Source of the DNA: Pollutimonas thiosulfatoxidans
GTDB lineage: Bacteria > Pseudomonadota > Gammaproteobacteria > Burkholderiales > Burkholderiaceae_B
Reading direction: 5' to 3'
DNA length: 64,000 nucleotides
Assembly (NCBI RefSeq): GCF_004022565.1
Contig: NZ_CP022987.1
Coordinates: 806,001-870,000, forward strand
Below the pieces are notes generated by a model. It saw only the letters and a list, made by a program, of their open reading frames with translations. It ran no database searches and was not told the origin of the DNA. Position 1 is the stretch's first letter, and the number at the start of each line of letters is the position of its first letter. Below, one piece after another: positions 1 to 8,546 of the stretch. Both the position numbers and the translations under genes were made by a program.

Positions 1-677
1 TGGCGCCTGTTGCACCCATGTCGCCACTGGGGGCCTTTTTGACGCACGCCTCTCTGGAGGCCGGCGACAATCAGGCACAGGCAGGGCAGGACGCCGTGCA
101 ACTGATGACCGTACACGCGGCCAAAGGGCTGGAGTTCGATTCCGTATTCATCACAGGCGTCGAAGAAGGGCTTTTTCCGCATGAAAACAGCCTGCTGGAA
201 GCGGCAGGCCTGGAGGAAGAGCGCCGTCTGATGTATGTGGCAATCACGCGTGCACGCGAGCGGCTGTACCTGACACTGGCGCAGAGCCGCATGCTGCATG
301 GCCAGACGCGCTATGCCATGCGTTCGCGTTTCCTCGATGAAATCCCCGAACAACACCTGAAGTGGCTGACGCCCAAAGAAGGGCGGGTGGCCGTGCGCGA
401 AGACAGCTGGAGCGGCGCGTTTCGTCGCGGTCGTGGCTTTGGCGGTGGCAATGCCAGTCTTGCCCCGATGGCGCCACGCAGCCTGAGCTCCGGGGTCACG
501 GTGGGCGACCAGCAATTTCGCATAGGCACTGGCGTGCGCCATGCCAAATTCGGGGAAGGCACCATTATTGGCTTAAGTGGGCTGGGGCTGGATGCTCAGG
601 CGCAGATACAGTTTCGCGAGGCGGGCACCAAGACCTTGGCACTGGGCATAGCCAAGCTGGAAATTACCGCAGGCTGA
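1..677 (+). CDS. uvrD: UvrD/PcrA-family DNA helicase, C-terminal part (5' end outside window)
   Basis: This is the 3' end of a superfamily 1A helicase, an ATP-driven 3'-5' DNA unwinding enzyme of repair. The frame is open from base 3, so the gene begins before the window. Helicase motif V (TVHAAKGLEF) and motif VI (EEERRLMYVAITRARERLYL) are both intact. They are followed by a linker rich in Gly/Arg and a C-terminal Tudor-like segment (GTGVRHAKFGEGTIIGL), which UvrD/PcrA proteins use to contact RNA polymerase. The symbol is given for the family; Rep cannot be fully excluded without the N-terminal part, but the C-terminal Tudor-like tail favours UvrD/PcrA. Confidence 0.9.
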   Translation, partial: APVAPMSPLGAFLTHASLEAGDNQAQAGQDAVQLMTVHAAKGLEFDSVFITGVEEGLFPHENSLLEAAGLEEERRLMYVAITRARERLYLTLAQSRMLHGQTRYAMRSRFLDEIPEQHLKWLTPKEGRVAVREDSWSGAFRRGRGFGGGNASLAPMAPRSLSSGVTVGDQQFRIGTGVRHAKFGEGTIIGLSGLGLDAQAQIQFREAGTKTLALGIAKLEITAG

Positions 678-765
678 CGCCAGACTACCGCAATGCGCCC
701 AGTGGCGTTACGATGATGTCCAGACCGGCGGCCACAGCCGGCACGACCAGAACGAGACAGACATC

Positions 766-1059
766 ATGCAAACACCAGCCGCTTATCTGATTGGACATAT
801 TTCGGTCAAGGATCCTGACAAATGGGCCGAGTACTGCCGGCGCGTACCCGACACCGTTGCGCCCTGGGGCGCCAGCCTGGTCTTCAGGGGCGAGCACGCC
901 AAGGTGCTGGACGGCGATCACCATTACACCGACACGGTAGTCATACGGTTTCCCGATAGCGCGGCCGTAGACGCCTGGCATCAGTCCGCTGCCTACCAGG
1001 CCATCGTGCCGCTACGCAAGCAGGCTGCTGACGTCGTCATCATCAGCTACCAAGGTTAG
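766..1059 (+). CDS. DUF1330 family protein
   Basis: A 97-residue cytosolic protein of the DUF1330 family, a ferredoxin-like alpha/beta fold whose biochemical role is not established. Visible family features are the N-terminal YLIGHISVKDPDKWAEY segment, a central FRGEHAKVLDGD turn and the FPDSAAVDAWHQSAAYQAI helix. There is no signal peptide. It lies only nine bases upstream of the dehydrogenase at 1069, so the two are probably one operon. DUF1330 proteins often sit beside catabolic oxidoreductases, which suggests, but does not show, an accessory metabolic role. Confidence 0.75.
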   Translation: MQTPAAYLIGHISVKDPDKWAEYCRRVPDTVAPWGASLVFRGEHAKVLDGDHHYTDTVVIRFPDSAAVDAWHQSAAYQAIVPLRKQAADVVIISYQG

Positions 1060-1068
1060 GAGCTCGCG

Positions 1069-1821
1069 ATGGGGCAATTACAAGGCAAGACCGCGATCGT
1101 GACCGGAGCCGGCAGCGGCTTTGGCGAAGGCATAGCCAGGCTGTATGTGAAAGAAGGGGCCCGCGTCCTGATCGCTGATATCAACGAAGCAGCCGGCAAG
1201 CGGGTGGCCGCCGACATCGGCCCGGGTGCCACTGCCATGAAAGCCGATGTGGGCAATGCTCAGGATGTCCGGGCCCTGGTGCAAGCGTGCAAGGACAGCT
1301 ATGGCGCCGTCGATATCGTTGTCAACAACGCCGCCATTACGCATAAAAATCAACCTATGCTGGATGTGGACGAAGACATGTTCGACCGCCTCTTTCAGGT
1401 CAATGTGAAGTCCATTTATCACATGGCGCAAGCCGTGATACCCATCATGCGCGAGCAGGGGCAGGGCGTCATCATCAATATCGGGTCGACCGCCGGAATG
1501 CGGCCGCGGCCCGGGCTGTCCTGGTACAACGCCACCAAGGGGGCCGTCAATATACTGTCCAAATCCATGGCGGTCGAACTCGGGCCGGAGAACATCCGCG
1601 TCAACGCCATTTGCCCGGTCATGGGTGTGACCGGCATGTTCGAATTGTTCATGGGTCTGCCGGATACCCCCGAGAACCGGGCCAAGTTCGTGTCCACGAT
1701 ACCGCTGGGGCGATTCTCCACCCCCGAGGACGTGGCGGGCGCGGCCTTGTACCTGGCCAGCGATGCAGCCCGGTTCATTACCGGTATTGAACTACCGGTG
1801 GATGGCGGGCGCACCGTTTAA
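1069..1821 (+). CDS. Short-chain dehydrogenase/reductase (SDR), FabG-like
   Basis: A 250-residue classical SDR, NAD(P)-dependent oxidoreductase with a Rossmann fold. The nucleotide-binding TGAGSGFGEG motif is at the N-terminus, followed by the VNNAA motif, the catalytic Ser in NIGSTAG and the YNATK active-site pair. The C-terminus ends with the usual GIELPVDGGRTV. The Asp at the end of strand beta-2 (LIADIN) points to NAD preference. An AGGAG-like Shine-Dalgarno precedes the ATG. The substrate cannot be read from sequence. Its end faces the minus-strand yheS only eight bases away, with no obvious terminator between. Confidence 0.9.
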   Translation: MGQLQGKTAIVTGAGSGFGEGIARLYVKEGARVLIADINEAAGKRVAADIGPGATAMKADVGNAQDVRALVQACKDSYGAVDIVVNNAAITHKNQPMLDVDEDMFDRLFQVNVKSIYHMAQAVIPIMREQGQGVIINIGSTAGMRPRPGLSWYNATKGAVNILSKSMAVELGPENIRVNAICPVMGVTGMFELFMGLPDTPENRAKFVSTIPLGRFSTPEDVAGAALYLASDAARFITGIELPVDGGRTV

Positions 1822-1829
1822 GCTGGGAT

Positions 1830-3758
1830 TCAATCCGCGATGAGGGCTTCCAGTTCCTCTTGTAGCGCCAACCACTGTTCTTCAAGCTCGCCGTGCTGCT
1901 TGGTCAGAAAGCCGTGTTCCTCCAGCACTTTCAGGCGCTCATCGCGGCGGCTGTCGGAATAGAAATCAGGGTCGGCTATCAGCGCGTCCAGCGCCTTCAG
2001 GCGCTCGCCTGCCTGTTCCATTTTGGTCTCTACGTTGGCCAGTCGCGTTTCCAGCGGCTTGCGCAGGGTCGCCATGCGTTGTCTCGCTTCAGCTTCCTGG
2101 CGGCGCTGTGCCTTGCGATCCACCACCTCCGGGCTGGTGGCCTGGGCATCGCTGCGGGCTTCTGAACGGGCCTGGGCGCTGCGTGCGTTGAGCCAGTCGC
2201 GGTAGTCTTCCAGGTCGCCGTCAAACTCATGTACGTGCCCGTCCGCAACAATCCAGAAGCTGTCCACGGTGGTTCGCAACAAGTGGCGATCGTGGGACAC
2301 CAGCAGCACGCTGCCAGAGAACTCGGCAAGGGCGGTCGCAAGCGCCTCGCGCGTGTCAACGTCCAGGTGATTGCTGGGTTCATCAAGCAGCAGCAAATTG
2401 GGCTTCTGCCATACGATCAAAGATAAGGCCAACCTTGCTTTTTCGCCGCCCGACATGGGTGCGATACGGCTATTCACGGTGTCTCCGCTGAACCCGAAGC
2501 CGCCCAGATAGTTGCGCAACTCCTGCTCGCGCGTCTGCGGAGAGAGTCGCTGCAGGTGTTGTAGCGGCGTGGATTCGGGATCCAGCATGTCCAGCTGGTG
2601 CTGTGCGAAGTAGCCGATCTCCAGGCCCTTGGACGCGCGCCGCTCGCCCGCCAGCACAGGCAGTTCGTCGGCCAAGGTCTTGATCAACGTGCTCTTGCCG
2701 GCGCCGTTGACGCCCAGTACGCCTATACGGCCGCCGCCGCGCACCATGAGCGTCACATCGCGCAACACAGTGCGTGCTTCGCCATCTTCTCGCGGGTAGC
2801 CGGTGCTGACCTTGTCCAGCACCAGCAATGGGTCAGGCATGCTGGTCGGTTCGGGAATGCGGATGTCGATACCCGATTCGGCCTGTAGCGGCGCCAAGGT
2901 TTCCATACGAGCCAAGGCTTTCACACGGCTTTGCGCCTGCTTGGCTTTGGTGGCCTTGGCCTTGAACCGGTCGATGAAGCCTTGCAGGCGCGCCGCTTCG
3001 CGGGTCTGGCGATCCCATGCGATTTGCGTCTGCCGCAGGCGCTCAGCGCGCTGAGTCAGGAAATCTTCGTAGCCGCCGCGGTATCTGACCAGCTTGGTCT
3101 GGTCAAAGTGCAAAATAATTTTCGCAACAGCGTCCAGGAACTCGGTGTCGTGGGAAATCAGCAGGACGGTACCTTCATAGGCCCCAAGCCAGCGTTCCAG
3201 CCATAGCATGGCGTCCAGGTCCAGATGGTTGGTCGGCTCGTCCAGCAACAAGAGTTCGGAAGGCGCCATCAGGGCGCGCGCCAGGGCCAGACGCATCTGC
3301 CAGCCGCCTGAAAAACTCGTGACGGGGCTCATCCACTGGTCGGGTGCGAAACCCAGGCCGGCCAACAGTTGCTCGGCGCGCGAGGCCGCACTCCAGGCAT
3401 CCGCCTCGACCAGCGCAGACTCAAGCTCAGCGATGCGCTGGCCGTCGCTATCGGGCGTGCCTGCGCGTTCGGCTTGTAGTGCTCGCAGGTGGGTGTCGCC
3501 GTCGATGACAAACTCGCGTGCCGGCATCTCATTGTGGCTGATTTCCTGCTCGACGCTGGCGATTCTCCAGCTTGACGGCCATTGCACCGTACCGGCGTCC
3601 GCATCCAGCTTGCCTTGCAGCAAGGAGAACAGGGTGGACTTGCCCGCGCCATTCTTGCCCACGACGCCGACCCGTTCGCCGGGGTTGATGACGAAGTCGG
3701 TATCTTCAAGCAGCACTTTGGTGCCGCGACGCAGCGTTAAACCAGTAGCGCGTATCAC
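1830..3758 (-). CDS. yheS: ABC-F ATPase, YheS-like
   Basis: A 642-residue soluble ABC-F protein with two ATP-binding cassettes and no membrane segments; ABC-F proteins act on the ribosome. Walker A motifs GKNGAGKS (near residue 35) and GVNGAGKS (near 350) and both signature motifs (SFSGGW, MSGGEKARLAL) are present. The linker contains the family string DRFKAKATKAKQAQSR. Length, the IRATGLTLRRG-type start and the C-terminal coiled coil fit Escherichia coli YheS rather than Uup or EttA. The start is GTG, overlapping the prmB stop as GTGA, so translation is probably coupled. It is the last gene of the dapD-dapE-prmB-yheS group. Confidence 0.9.
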   Translation of the reverse strand: MIRATGLTLRRGTKVLLEDTDFVINPGERVGVVGKNGAGKSTLFSLLQGKLDADAGTVQWPSSWRIASVEQEISHNEMPAREFVIDGDTHLRALQAERAGTPDSDGQRIAELESALVEADAWSAASRAEQLLAGLGFAPDQWMSPVTSFSGGWQMRLALARALMAPSELLLLDEPTNHLDLDAMLWLERWLGAYEGTVLLISHDTEFLDAVAKIILHFDQTKLVRYRGGYEDFLTQRAERLRQTQIAWDRQTREAARLQGFIDRFKAKATKAKQAQSRVKALARMETLAPLQAESGIDIRIPEPTSMPDPLLVLDKVSTGYPREDGEARTVLRDVTLMVRGGGRIGVLGVNGAGKSTLIKTLADELPVLAGERRASKGLEIGYFAQHQLDMLDPESTPLQHLQRLSPQTREQELRNYLGGFGFSGDTVNSRIAPMSGGEKARLALSLIVWQKPNLLLLDEPSNHLDVDTREALATALAEFSGSVLLVSHDRHLLRTTVDSFWIVADGHVHEFDGDLEDYRDWLNARSAQARSEARSDAQATSPEVVDRKAQRRQEAEARQRMATLRKPLETRLANVETKMEQAGERLKALDALIADPDFYSDSRRDERLKVLEEHGFLTKQHGELEEQWLALQEELEALIAD

Positions 3759-4651
3759 GAGGCCAGTTGCTCGCGTGTGAGCATCAGGATCTGGTCTTCC
3801 GCGTTGGCAGTGGTCAACCAGACGGGTTCCAGGTGGGGGAAGGCGGCAATGAAGTTGTCGTACTCATTACCGATCTCGAGCACCAGTATGCCGTCCGGCG
3901 CCATGTAGGCTGGGGCGTCGCGCATCAGCCTGCGCACCAGATCCATGCCATCGCTGCCGCCAGCCAGGGCCAGCGCCGGCTCATGCCGATACTCTGGCGG
4001 CAACCGGTCCATGGAATCGCTGTTCACATACGGTGGGTTGCACAATATGACCTGATACTCGCAGCGCGGTAACTGATCAAATAGGTCGCTGCGGTGGGTG
4101 GTGATGCGTCCGTCCAGCCCCGATAGCTCGATGTTCTGGTCGGCGACCTCAAGCGCTTCTTCGGATAGATCGACTGCATCGACCTGGGCGGACGGAAAGG
4201 CCAGAGCGGCCAATACTGCGAGGCACCCCGAACCCGTGCACAAGTCCAGGACGAGGTCGACGTCGTCGGCATCGCTGACCCAGGGGCTCAGGCCGTCGGC
4301 CAGCAACTCTGAGATCGGCGAGCGGGGCACGATGACGCGCTGGTCCACCACAAAGCGGTGGCCCTGTAGCCAGGCTTCGCCTGTCAGGTAGGCCACAGGT
4401 ACTCTTTCGCTGACGCGGCGGTCCAGCAGTTTCAGGAAGCGCGCGCTCTCTTCGGGCAACACCCGTGCATCAAGAAAGGGCTCCAGGGTGTCCAGCGGCA
4501 GATCCAGCGTATGCAGTAACAGGTAGACGGCCTCGTCCCAGGCATTGTCGCTACCGTGACCAAAGGACAGGCGCGACGCATGGAACTGGCTTACCGCATA
4601 ACGCAATAAATCGCGCAATGTATGTAGCTCGTGGTAAGCGCTGTCTTGCAT
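3755..4651 (-). CDS. prmB: 50S ribosomal protein uL3 glutamine methyltransferase PrmB
   Basis: A 298-residue class I S-adenosylmethionine-dependent methyltransferase that methylates a glutamine of ribosomal protein uL3 (L3). The SAM-binding stretch LVLDLCTGSGCLAVLAAL and the catalytic CNPPYVN motif, which holds the target glutamine, are intact. PrmB is preferred over the related PrmC because of the long N-terminal helical domain and the DLLRYAVSQFHAS type of start, and because the neighbours are dapE and dapD, a common beta- and gammaproteobacterial arrangement. The gene is eleven bases downstream of dapE and overlaps yheS by four. Confidence 0.92.
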   Translation of the reverse strand: MQDSAYHELHTLRDLLRYAVSQFHASRLSFGHGSDNAWDEAVYLLLHTLDLPLDTLEPFLDARVLPEESARFLKLLDRRVSERVPVAYLTGEAWLQGHRFVVDQRVIVPRSPISELLADGLSPWVSDADDVDLVLDLCTGSGCLAVLAALAFPSAQVDAVDLSEEALEVADQNIELSGLDGRITTHRSDLFDQLPRCEYQVILCNPPYVNSDSMDRLPPEYRHEPALALAGGSDGMDLVRRLMRDAPAYMAPDGILVLEIGNEYDNFIAAFPHLEPVWLTTANAEDQILMLTREQLAS

Positions 4652-4662
4652 AGTGGCTCCGG

Positions 4663-5805
4663 TCAGGTCCGCAGCGGCAGCAATAGCTCCAGCGTACGGC
4701 GATAAATGTTCTTGAGGGGCTCGAGGGTGTCGAGCCGTACGTGTTCGTTGATCTGGTGGATACTGGCGTTAATGGGGCCGAACTCGACCACCTGCGGGCA
4801 AATCCTGGCGATGAATCGCCCATCGGAGGTGCCTCCGGTGGTAGACAACTGCGCCGCAACGCCGGTTTCGGCAGCGATCGCTGCGGTCATCGCCGTGCTC
4901 AGTTCGCCCTTGGGTGTCAGGAAGGGTTCTCCGCCCAGAATCCACTCGACATCATAGTCCAGCCCGTGCGTGTTCAGGATGGTGTCGACGCGTTCTTGCA
5001 AGTTGCCGGGCGTGCTGGCGGTGGAGAATCGGAAGTTGAAGTCCAGCACCGCGGTGCCAGGGACCACATTGCTGGCCCCGGTGCCTGCATGCAAATTGGA
5101 CACCTGGAAGGTGGTGGGCGGGAAGTACTCGTTGCCATCATCCCAATGCTGCGTGGTCAACTCGACCAGGGCGGGCGCCAGCAAATGGATGGGGTTGCGT
5201 GCCAACTGAGGGTAGGCCACATGGCCTTGCTTGCCCTTTACCGTCAGGCGGCCAGACAAGGATCCGCGTCGGCCGTTCTTCAAGGTGTCACCCAGGTGTT
5301 CCACAGACGTCGGCTCGCCCACGATGCAGTAGTCCATTGCCACATCGCGTTGCTGCAGTTCCTGGCATACCTTGACGGTACCGTTGACTGATGGCCCTTC
5401 CTCGTCCGAGGTAATAAGCAGTCCGATAGACCCATCATGGTTGGGCCGGTTGGCGATGAATTCCTCGGCAGCGACTACAAAGGCCGCGATCGACGTCTTC
5501 ATGTCGGCGGCGCCGCGTCCATAAAGCTTGCCGTCCCGCTCCGTTGGAATGAAGGGGTCGCTGCCCCAGCGCTCCAGCGGGCCAGTCGGCACCACATCGG
5601 TATGGCCGGCAAACACAAGTAGCGGCGTAGCGGTGCCGCGCCGCGCCCAAAGATTAGTGACATCGCCGTAGACCAGCGTTTCGCAGATGAATCCTGCCGC
5701 CTCGAGTCGCTGGGCCAGCAACTGCTGGCAGCCCTCATCGAGGGGCGTAACGGACGGTCGCGCGATCAGGTCACGCGTCAGTTGCAGTACGTCGCCCGCT
5801 GCCAT
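4663..5805 (-). CDS. dapE: Succinyl-diaminopimelate desuccinylase
   Basis: A 380-residue M20-family di-zinc hydrolase that removes succinate from N-succinyl-LL-diaminopimelate in the lysine and peptidoglycan precursor pathway. The metal-binding FAGHTDVVPTGP and catalytic TSDEEGPSVNGT motifs, the YGRGAADMKTS segment and the TTGGTSDGRF motif of DapE are all visible. The length is normal. Its ATG shares one base with the dapD stop (TGATG), so the two are translationally coupled; product and substrate genes are adjacent in the same operon. Confidence 0.96.
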   Translation of the reverse strand: MAAGDVLQLTRDLIARPSVTPLDEGCQQLLAQRLEAAGFICETLVYGDVTNLWARRGTATPLLVFAGHTDVVPTGPLERWGSDPFIPTERDGKLYGRGAADMKTSIAAFVVAAEEFIANRPNHDGSIGLLITSDEEGPSVNGTVKVCQELQQRDVAMDYCIVGEPTSVEHLGDTLKNGRRGSLSGRLTVKGKQGHVAYPQLARNPIHLLAPALVELTTQHWDDGNEYFPPTTFQVSNLHAGTGASNVVPGTAVLDFNFRFSTASTPGNLQERVDTILNTHGLDYDVEWILGGEPFLTPKGELSTAMTAAIAAETGVAAQLSTTGGTSDGRFIARICPQVVEFGPINASIHQINEHVRLDTLEPLKNIYRRTLELLLPLRT

Positions 5806-6626
5806 CAGGCCCTCAACAGCTCGTTGATGCTGGTTTTAGCCCGGGTTTGTGCATCGACGCGCTTCACAATCACGGCGCAAGCCAGGCTGTGCGTGCCGTC
5901 GGCCGACGGCAAGGAGCCGGGCACCACAACGGAGCCCGACGGCACACGGCCATAGCTGATCTGGCCGCTGGCGCGGTCGTAGATCTTTGTGCTTTGCGAC
6001 AGGAACACACCCATGGCGAGTACCGAATTTTCTTCCACGATGACGCCCTCGACGACCTCCGAGCGCGCGCCGATAAAGCAGTTGTCTTCGATAATGGTGG
6101 GATTGGCCTGTAAGGGCTCCAGTACGCCGCCTATGCCTACACCGCCCGACAGATGCACGTTCTTGCCGATTTGTGCGCAGGACCCTACGGTGGCCCAGGT
6201 GTCTATCATGCTGTTCTCGTCGACATAGGCGCCCACGTTCACATAAGAAGGCATCAGCACAACATTGCGGCCGATAAATGCACCCTTACGCGCGACGGCG
6301 GGTGGCACCACGCGAAACCCGCCTTCGGAGAACGCGTCGGCATCGTAGTCGGAAAACTTGGTGTCGACCTTGTCGTAGAACTGGAGCGGGGCCTGTCCCG
6401 ACACGCGGTTGTCCTGCAGCCGGAACGACAGCAAAACCGCCTTCTTGATCCACTGATGCACCACCCAGGCGCCGTCAACCTTCTCTGCCACGCGGATCTT
6501 GCCGCGATCCAGCGCGCGTAGCGTGCCGGCAACGGCCTCACGTATGTCGTCGTGAGCCGATTCAGGTGTCAGGTCGGCGCGCATCTCCCATGCGCTTTCT
6601 ATGGTGGCTTGCAGTGTTGTTGTCAT
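5805..6626 (-). CDS. dapD: 2,3,4,5-tetrahydropyridine-2,6-dicarboxylate N-succinyltransferase
   Basis: A 273-residue acyltransferase that transfers succinyl from succinyl-CoA to tetrahydrodipicolinate. The start at 6626 (MTTTLQATIESAWE) is chosen over an in-frame ATG 57 bases upstream because it gives the family length (about 274) and the family N-terminus. The left-handed beta-helix hexapeptide region is visible from about residue 110 (AFIGRNVVLMPSYVNVGAYV, then CFIGARSEVVEGVIV). The protein ends with TRAKTSINELLRA. It is the first gene of the leftward dapD-dapE-prmB-yheS operon, lying downstream of tRNA-Leu on the same strand. Confidence 0.95.
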   Translation of the reverse strand: MTTTLQATIESAWEMRADLTPESAHDDIREAVAGTLRALDRGKIRVAEKVDGAWVVHQWIKKAVLLSFRLQDNRVSGQAPLQFYDKVDTKFSDYDADAFSEGGFRVVPPAVARKGAFIGRNVVLMPSYVNVGAYVDENSMIDTWATVGSCAQIGKNVHLSGGVGIGGVLEPLQANPTIIEDNCFIGARSEVVEGVIVEENSVLAMGVFLSQSTKIYDRASGQISYGRVPSGSVVVPGSLPSADGTHSLACAVIVKRVDAQTRAKTSINELLRA

Positions 6627-6731
6627 AGGCAGGATAGTGTGCCCGCACGGCTGCGCCGCACCCCAACCATTATGGAAGGACAAGGGCGCGTGGCATCAGG
6701 TCGGGGATTCATTTTTGGGCAGGGGCCGGTA

Positions 6732-6752
6732 TTTGTGCAAGATTTGCACAAA
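6732..6752. repeat. Inverted repeat between tRNA-Leu and dapD
   Basis: Nine-base arms TTTGTGCAA and TTGCACAAA separated by GAT form a perfect dyad ten bases beyond the tRNA 3' end. No T-run follows on the minus strand, so it is not a textbook terminator. It could act in tRNA 3' processing or as an operator for dapD. Confidence 0.5.
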
Positions 6753-6761
6753 ATATAATGC

Positions 6762-6846
6762 TGGTGCGAACGGAGAGACTCGAACTCTCACACCTCTCGG
6801 CGCCAGAACCTAAATCTGGTGCGTCTACCAATTCCGCCACGTTCGC
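6762..6846 (-). tRNA. tRNA-Leu (anticodon UAG)
   Basis: An 85-nucleotide class II tRNA. The acceptor stem pairs GCGAACG at the 5' end (6846 downwards) with CGTTCGC at the 3' end, the anticodon stem is CCAGA/TCTGG around TTTAGGT giving anticodon TAG, and the T arm contains GTTCGAGTC. A long variable arm, normal for tRNA-Leu, is present. The terminal CCA is encoded in the genome (6764-6762). It decodes CUA and, by wobble, other CUN leucine codons. Confidence 0.97.
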
Positions 6847-6863
6847 GCGTAAGCAAGCCGGCT

Positions 6864-6891
6864 ATTATATCTTTTTTCGGATCGGACGCAA
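6864..6891 (-). promoter_or_regulatory. Sigma-70-type promoter of tRNA-Leu
   Basis: On the minus strand a -35 TTGCGT (6891-6886) is followed after 16 bases by a perfect -10 TATAAT (6869-6864). Transcription would start about eleven bases upstream of the tRNA. The sequence after the -10 is G+C-rich (AGCCGGC), the discriminator type typical of stringently controlled stable-RNA promoters. Confidence 0.75.
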
Positions 6892-6990
6892 TCGGCCTCG
6901 TGTACGGACCAGATGTATCCAGTTTGCAACACCCTTAGGCTCAGTAACGCTAACAAATGAAGTATTTTGTTGTAAATCTGCTTCGTTGTG

Positions 6991-7135
6991 TTAACTTACA
7001 GCCTTGGGTTTTTTATCGCCCAGCCAGATGTGGTCGTCGCCTGCAAAGGGCGCCTTTAAGTTCGTCGGAGCGTCGAGCTTAATGTTTGAACGTCGGTGTC
7101 AGCGTCTTCGTTGGCCAGCACATTCAACCTGCCAT
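6991..7135 (-). pseudogene. Possible decayed small protein gene with strong Shine-Dalgarno
   Basis: The stretch from 6847 to 7255 holds no intact gene. On its minus strand an AGGAGGTGAT (7151-7142), complementary over ten bases to the 16S anti-Shine-Dalgarno, precedes ATG GCA GGT TGA at 7135. Beyond this stop, protein-like segments continue in other frames: LNVLANEDADTDVQT, then NIKLDAPTNLKAPFAGDDH and IWLGDKKPKAVS ending at TAA (6991). Two single-base frame changes would restore a peptide of about 50 residues. I do not recognise the family. It may equally be a leader peptide with chance-like flanks. Confidence 0.3.
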
Positions 7136-7220
7136 GTTGATATCACCTCCTAACTGAAGTCGTAGCCGGCGCGTCCTGCCCAGACGGACACGCGTGCCTG
7201 TTCTAGCTTCGTCGTCGTTT

Positions 7221-7238
7221 TTTAACGCAAGCGTTAAA
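7221..7238. promoter_or_regulatory. Palindrome upstream of the pilus operon
   Basis: TTTAACGC-AA-GCGTTAAA, eight-base perfect arms, ends 17 bases before the first pilin ATG (7256) and directly ahead of its GGAG ribosome-binding site. The position suits an operator or a 5' mRNA hairpin controlling the fimbrial genes. The regulator is unknown. Confidence 0.5.
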
Positions 7239-7255
7239 TCTGGAGATGCAAAATC

Positions 7256-7774
7256 ATGAAAATCAAATGCTTAGCGATGTGCTGCGCGGCTATTGCCGGC
7301 CTGTCGGTGACTGTTCCCGTTCTGGCGCAGAGCACAGCGACTGGCTCTATGGAAGTGAAGATTGCCATTACTGCCAATTGTGCCGTCACAGGCACGAGCA
7401 CTACCCTGGATTTCGGTAGCCAGGCATCCACGACAGCCGATGCGTCGAATACCGGCGGTTTCTCTGTTACATGTACCAACCTCACTCCATACAAAATAGG
7501 CCTCCAGTCAAACTCTTCCGGCGCCGGCACTGGCGGCACGGGCGTCATGAGCAGTACGGCGCCTGGTGTCTCACAGACCATTGGCTACCAGCTTTATCAA
7601 GATACCGCGCATACAATGGCTTGGGGCAATGCTACAAGCGGCACACTGAATGTCGTATCTTCAACTGGAACAGGCGCTACCCAGGCTTTTGCGGTCTACG
7701 GTAAGACCACCACGACACTGAACGTGCCAGCCGCCACTTACACAGACACAGTAGCCATTAACGTTTACTATTAG
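7256..7774 (+). CDS. Spore coat U-domain pilin, CsuA/B-like major subunit
   Basis: A 172-residue secreted pilin. Residues 1-24 form a signal peptide (cleavage after VLAQ or VPVLA). The mature part is one spore-coat-U (SCPU) domain: TANCAVTGTSTTLDFG near the start, TVTC-like second cysteine (FSVTCTN), the YQLYQD strand and a C-terminal TYTDTVAINVYY, the donor-strand-type ending seen in Csu pilins of Acinetobacter. It is the first gene of the chaperone-usher cluster and is likely the main pilus rod subunit. A GGAG Shine-Dalgarno lies eleven bases upstream of the ATG. Confidence 0.88.
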   Translation: MKIKCLAMCCAAIAGLSVTVPVLAQSTATGSMEVKIAITANCAVTGTSTTLDFGSQASTTADASNTGGFSVTCTNLTPYKIGLQSNSSGAGTGGTGVMSSTAPGVSQTIGYQLYQDTAHTMAWGNATSGTLNVVSSTGTGATQAFAVYGKTTTTLNVPAATYTDTVAINVYY

Positions 7775-7799
7775 GCCTCCGATTGTTAAGGACAGTATC

Positions 7800-8546
7800 A
7801 TGCTGACAGCAAACGTTTCCAAATGGGCAGCGGGTATTGTTCTAGCGATGCTAACCACGGTCCAGGGCGTTGCCCTGGCCGCCGGTTTGCAAATATCGCC
7901 GATCAGCATCACCATACCGACCGACAAACGGGCCGACGAGGTTTGGCTGCGCAACACCAGTACTGAAGTGGTTCATGCTCAAGTGCGCGTGTATCACTGG
8001 TCGCAAGCCGAGGGCGAAGATGTTCTCGTTCCCGATCAGCATATGGTTGCAAGCCCTCCGATGGTGCAGCTTCAGCCCGGGCAGCAGCAACTTGTTCGGC
8101 TGGTGCGCGTAGGACCCTTAAGCGGACCGGCCGTCAACGAGCGCACCTACCGAGTCCTTATCGACGAATTGCCCATCCAGCGAACCGCTGCCAAGGCAGG
8201 GTTGGACTTTGTCTTCCGCTATTCGGTGCCGGTTTTCATTGCCGGGACGGCGCCGGCCCAGCCGCAACTGGATTGGTCCGTTCAAGAAGCAGACGGGCAG
8301 GCTTGGCTACGCGTGGCGAACTCCGGAACCAGCCGCGCACAGTTAGCCAATATCGAATATACGCCGCATGGCGGGCAGACGGTAATGGCCATGAATGGGC
8401 TGGCTGGCTACGTGCTTGCAGGTCAATACCGCAGTCTTCCACTTGGCTTGCCGGCCAGCCTGTTTACAAAAGGCGGCGTTTTCTCCAGTCTTATTAATGC
8501 CGTCCAAGCCGAAACGCGCGTTGCGCCAATTATCAAGTCTCCTTAG
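7800..8546 (+). CDS. Periplasmic pilus chaperone, PapD/CsuC-like
   Basis: A 248-residue fimbrial chaperone that would stabilise pilin subunits in the periplasm by donor-strand complementation. A signal peptide covers about residues 1-28 (ending GVALAAG). The first immunoglobulin-like domain shows ISPISITIPTDKRADEVWLRNTS and the chaperone motif NERTYRVLIDELP; a shorter second domain follows. It lies 25 bases after the pilin gene, and its 3' end overlaps the probable usher start by about 50 bases. Confidence 0.88.
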   Translation: MLTANVSKWAAGIVLAMLTTVQGVALAAGLQISPISITIPTDKRADEVWLRNTSTEVVHAQVRVYHWSQAEGEDVLVPDQHMVASPPMVQLQPGQQQLVRLVRVGPLSGPAVNERTYRVLIDELPIQRTAAKAGLDFVFRYSVPVFIAGTAPAQPQLDWSVQEADGQAWLRVANSGTSRAQLANIEYTPHGGQTVMAMNGLAGYVLAGQYRSLPLGLPASLFTKGGVFSSLINAVQAETRVAPIIKSP

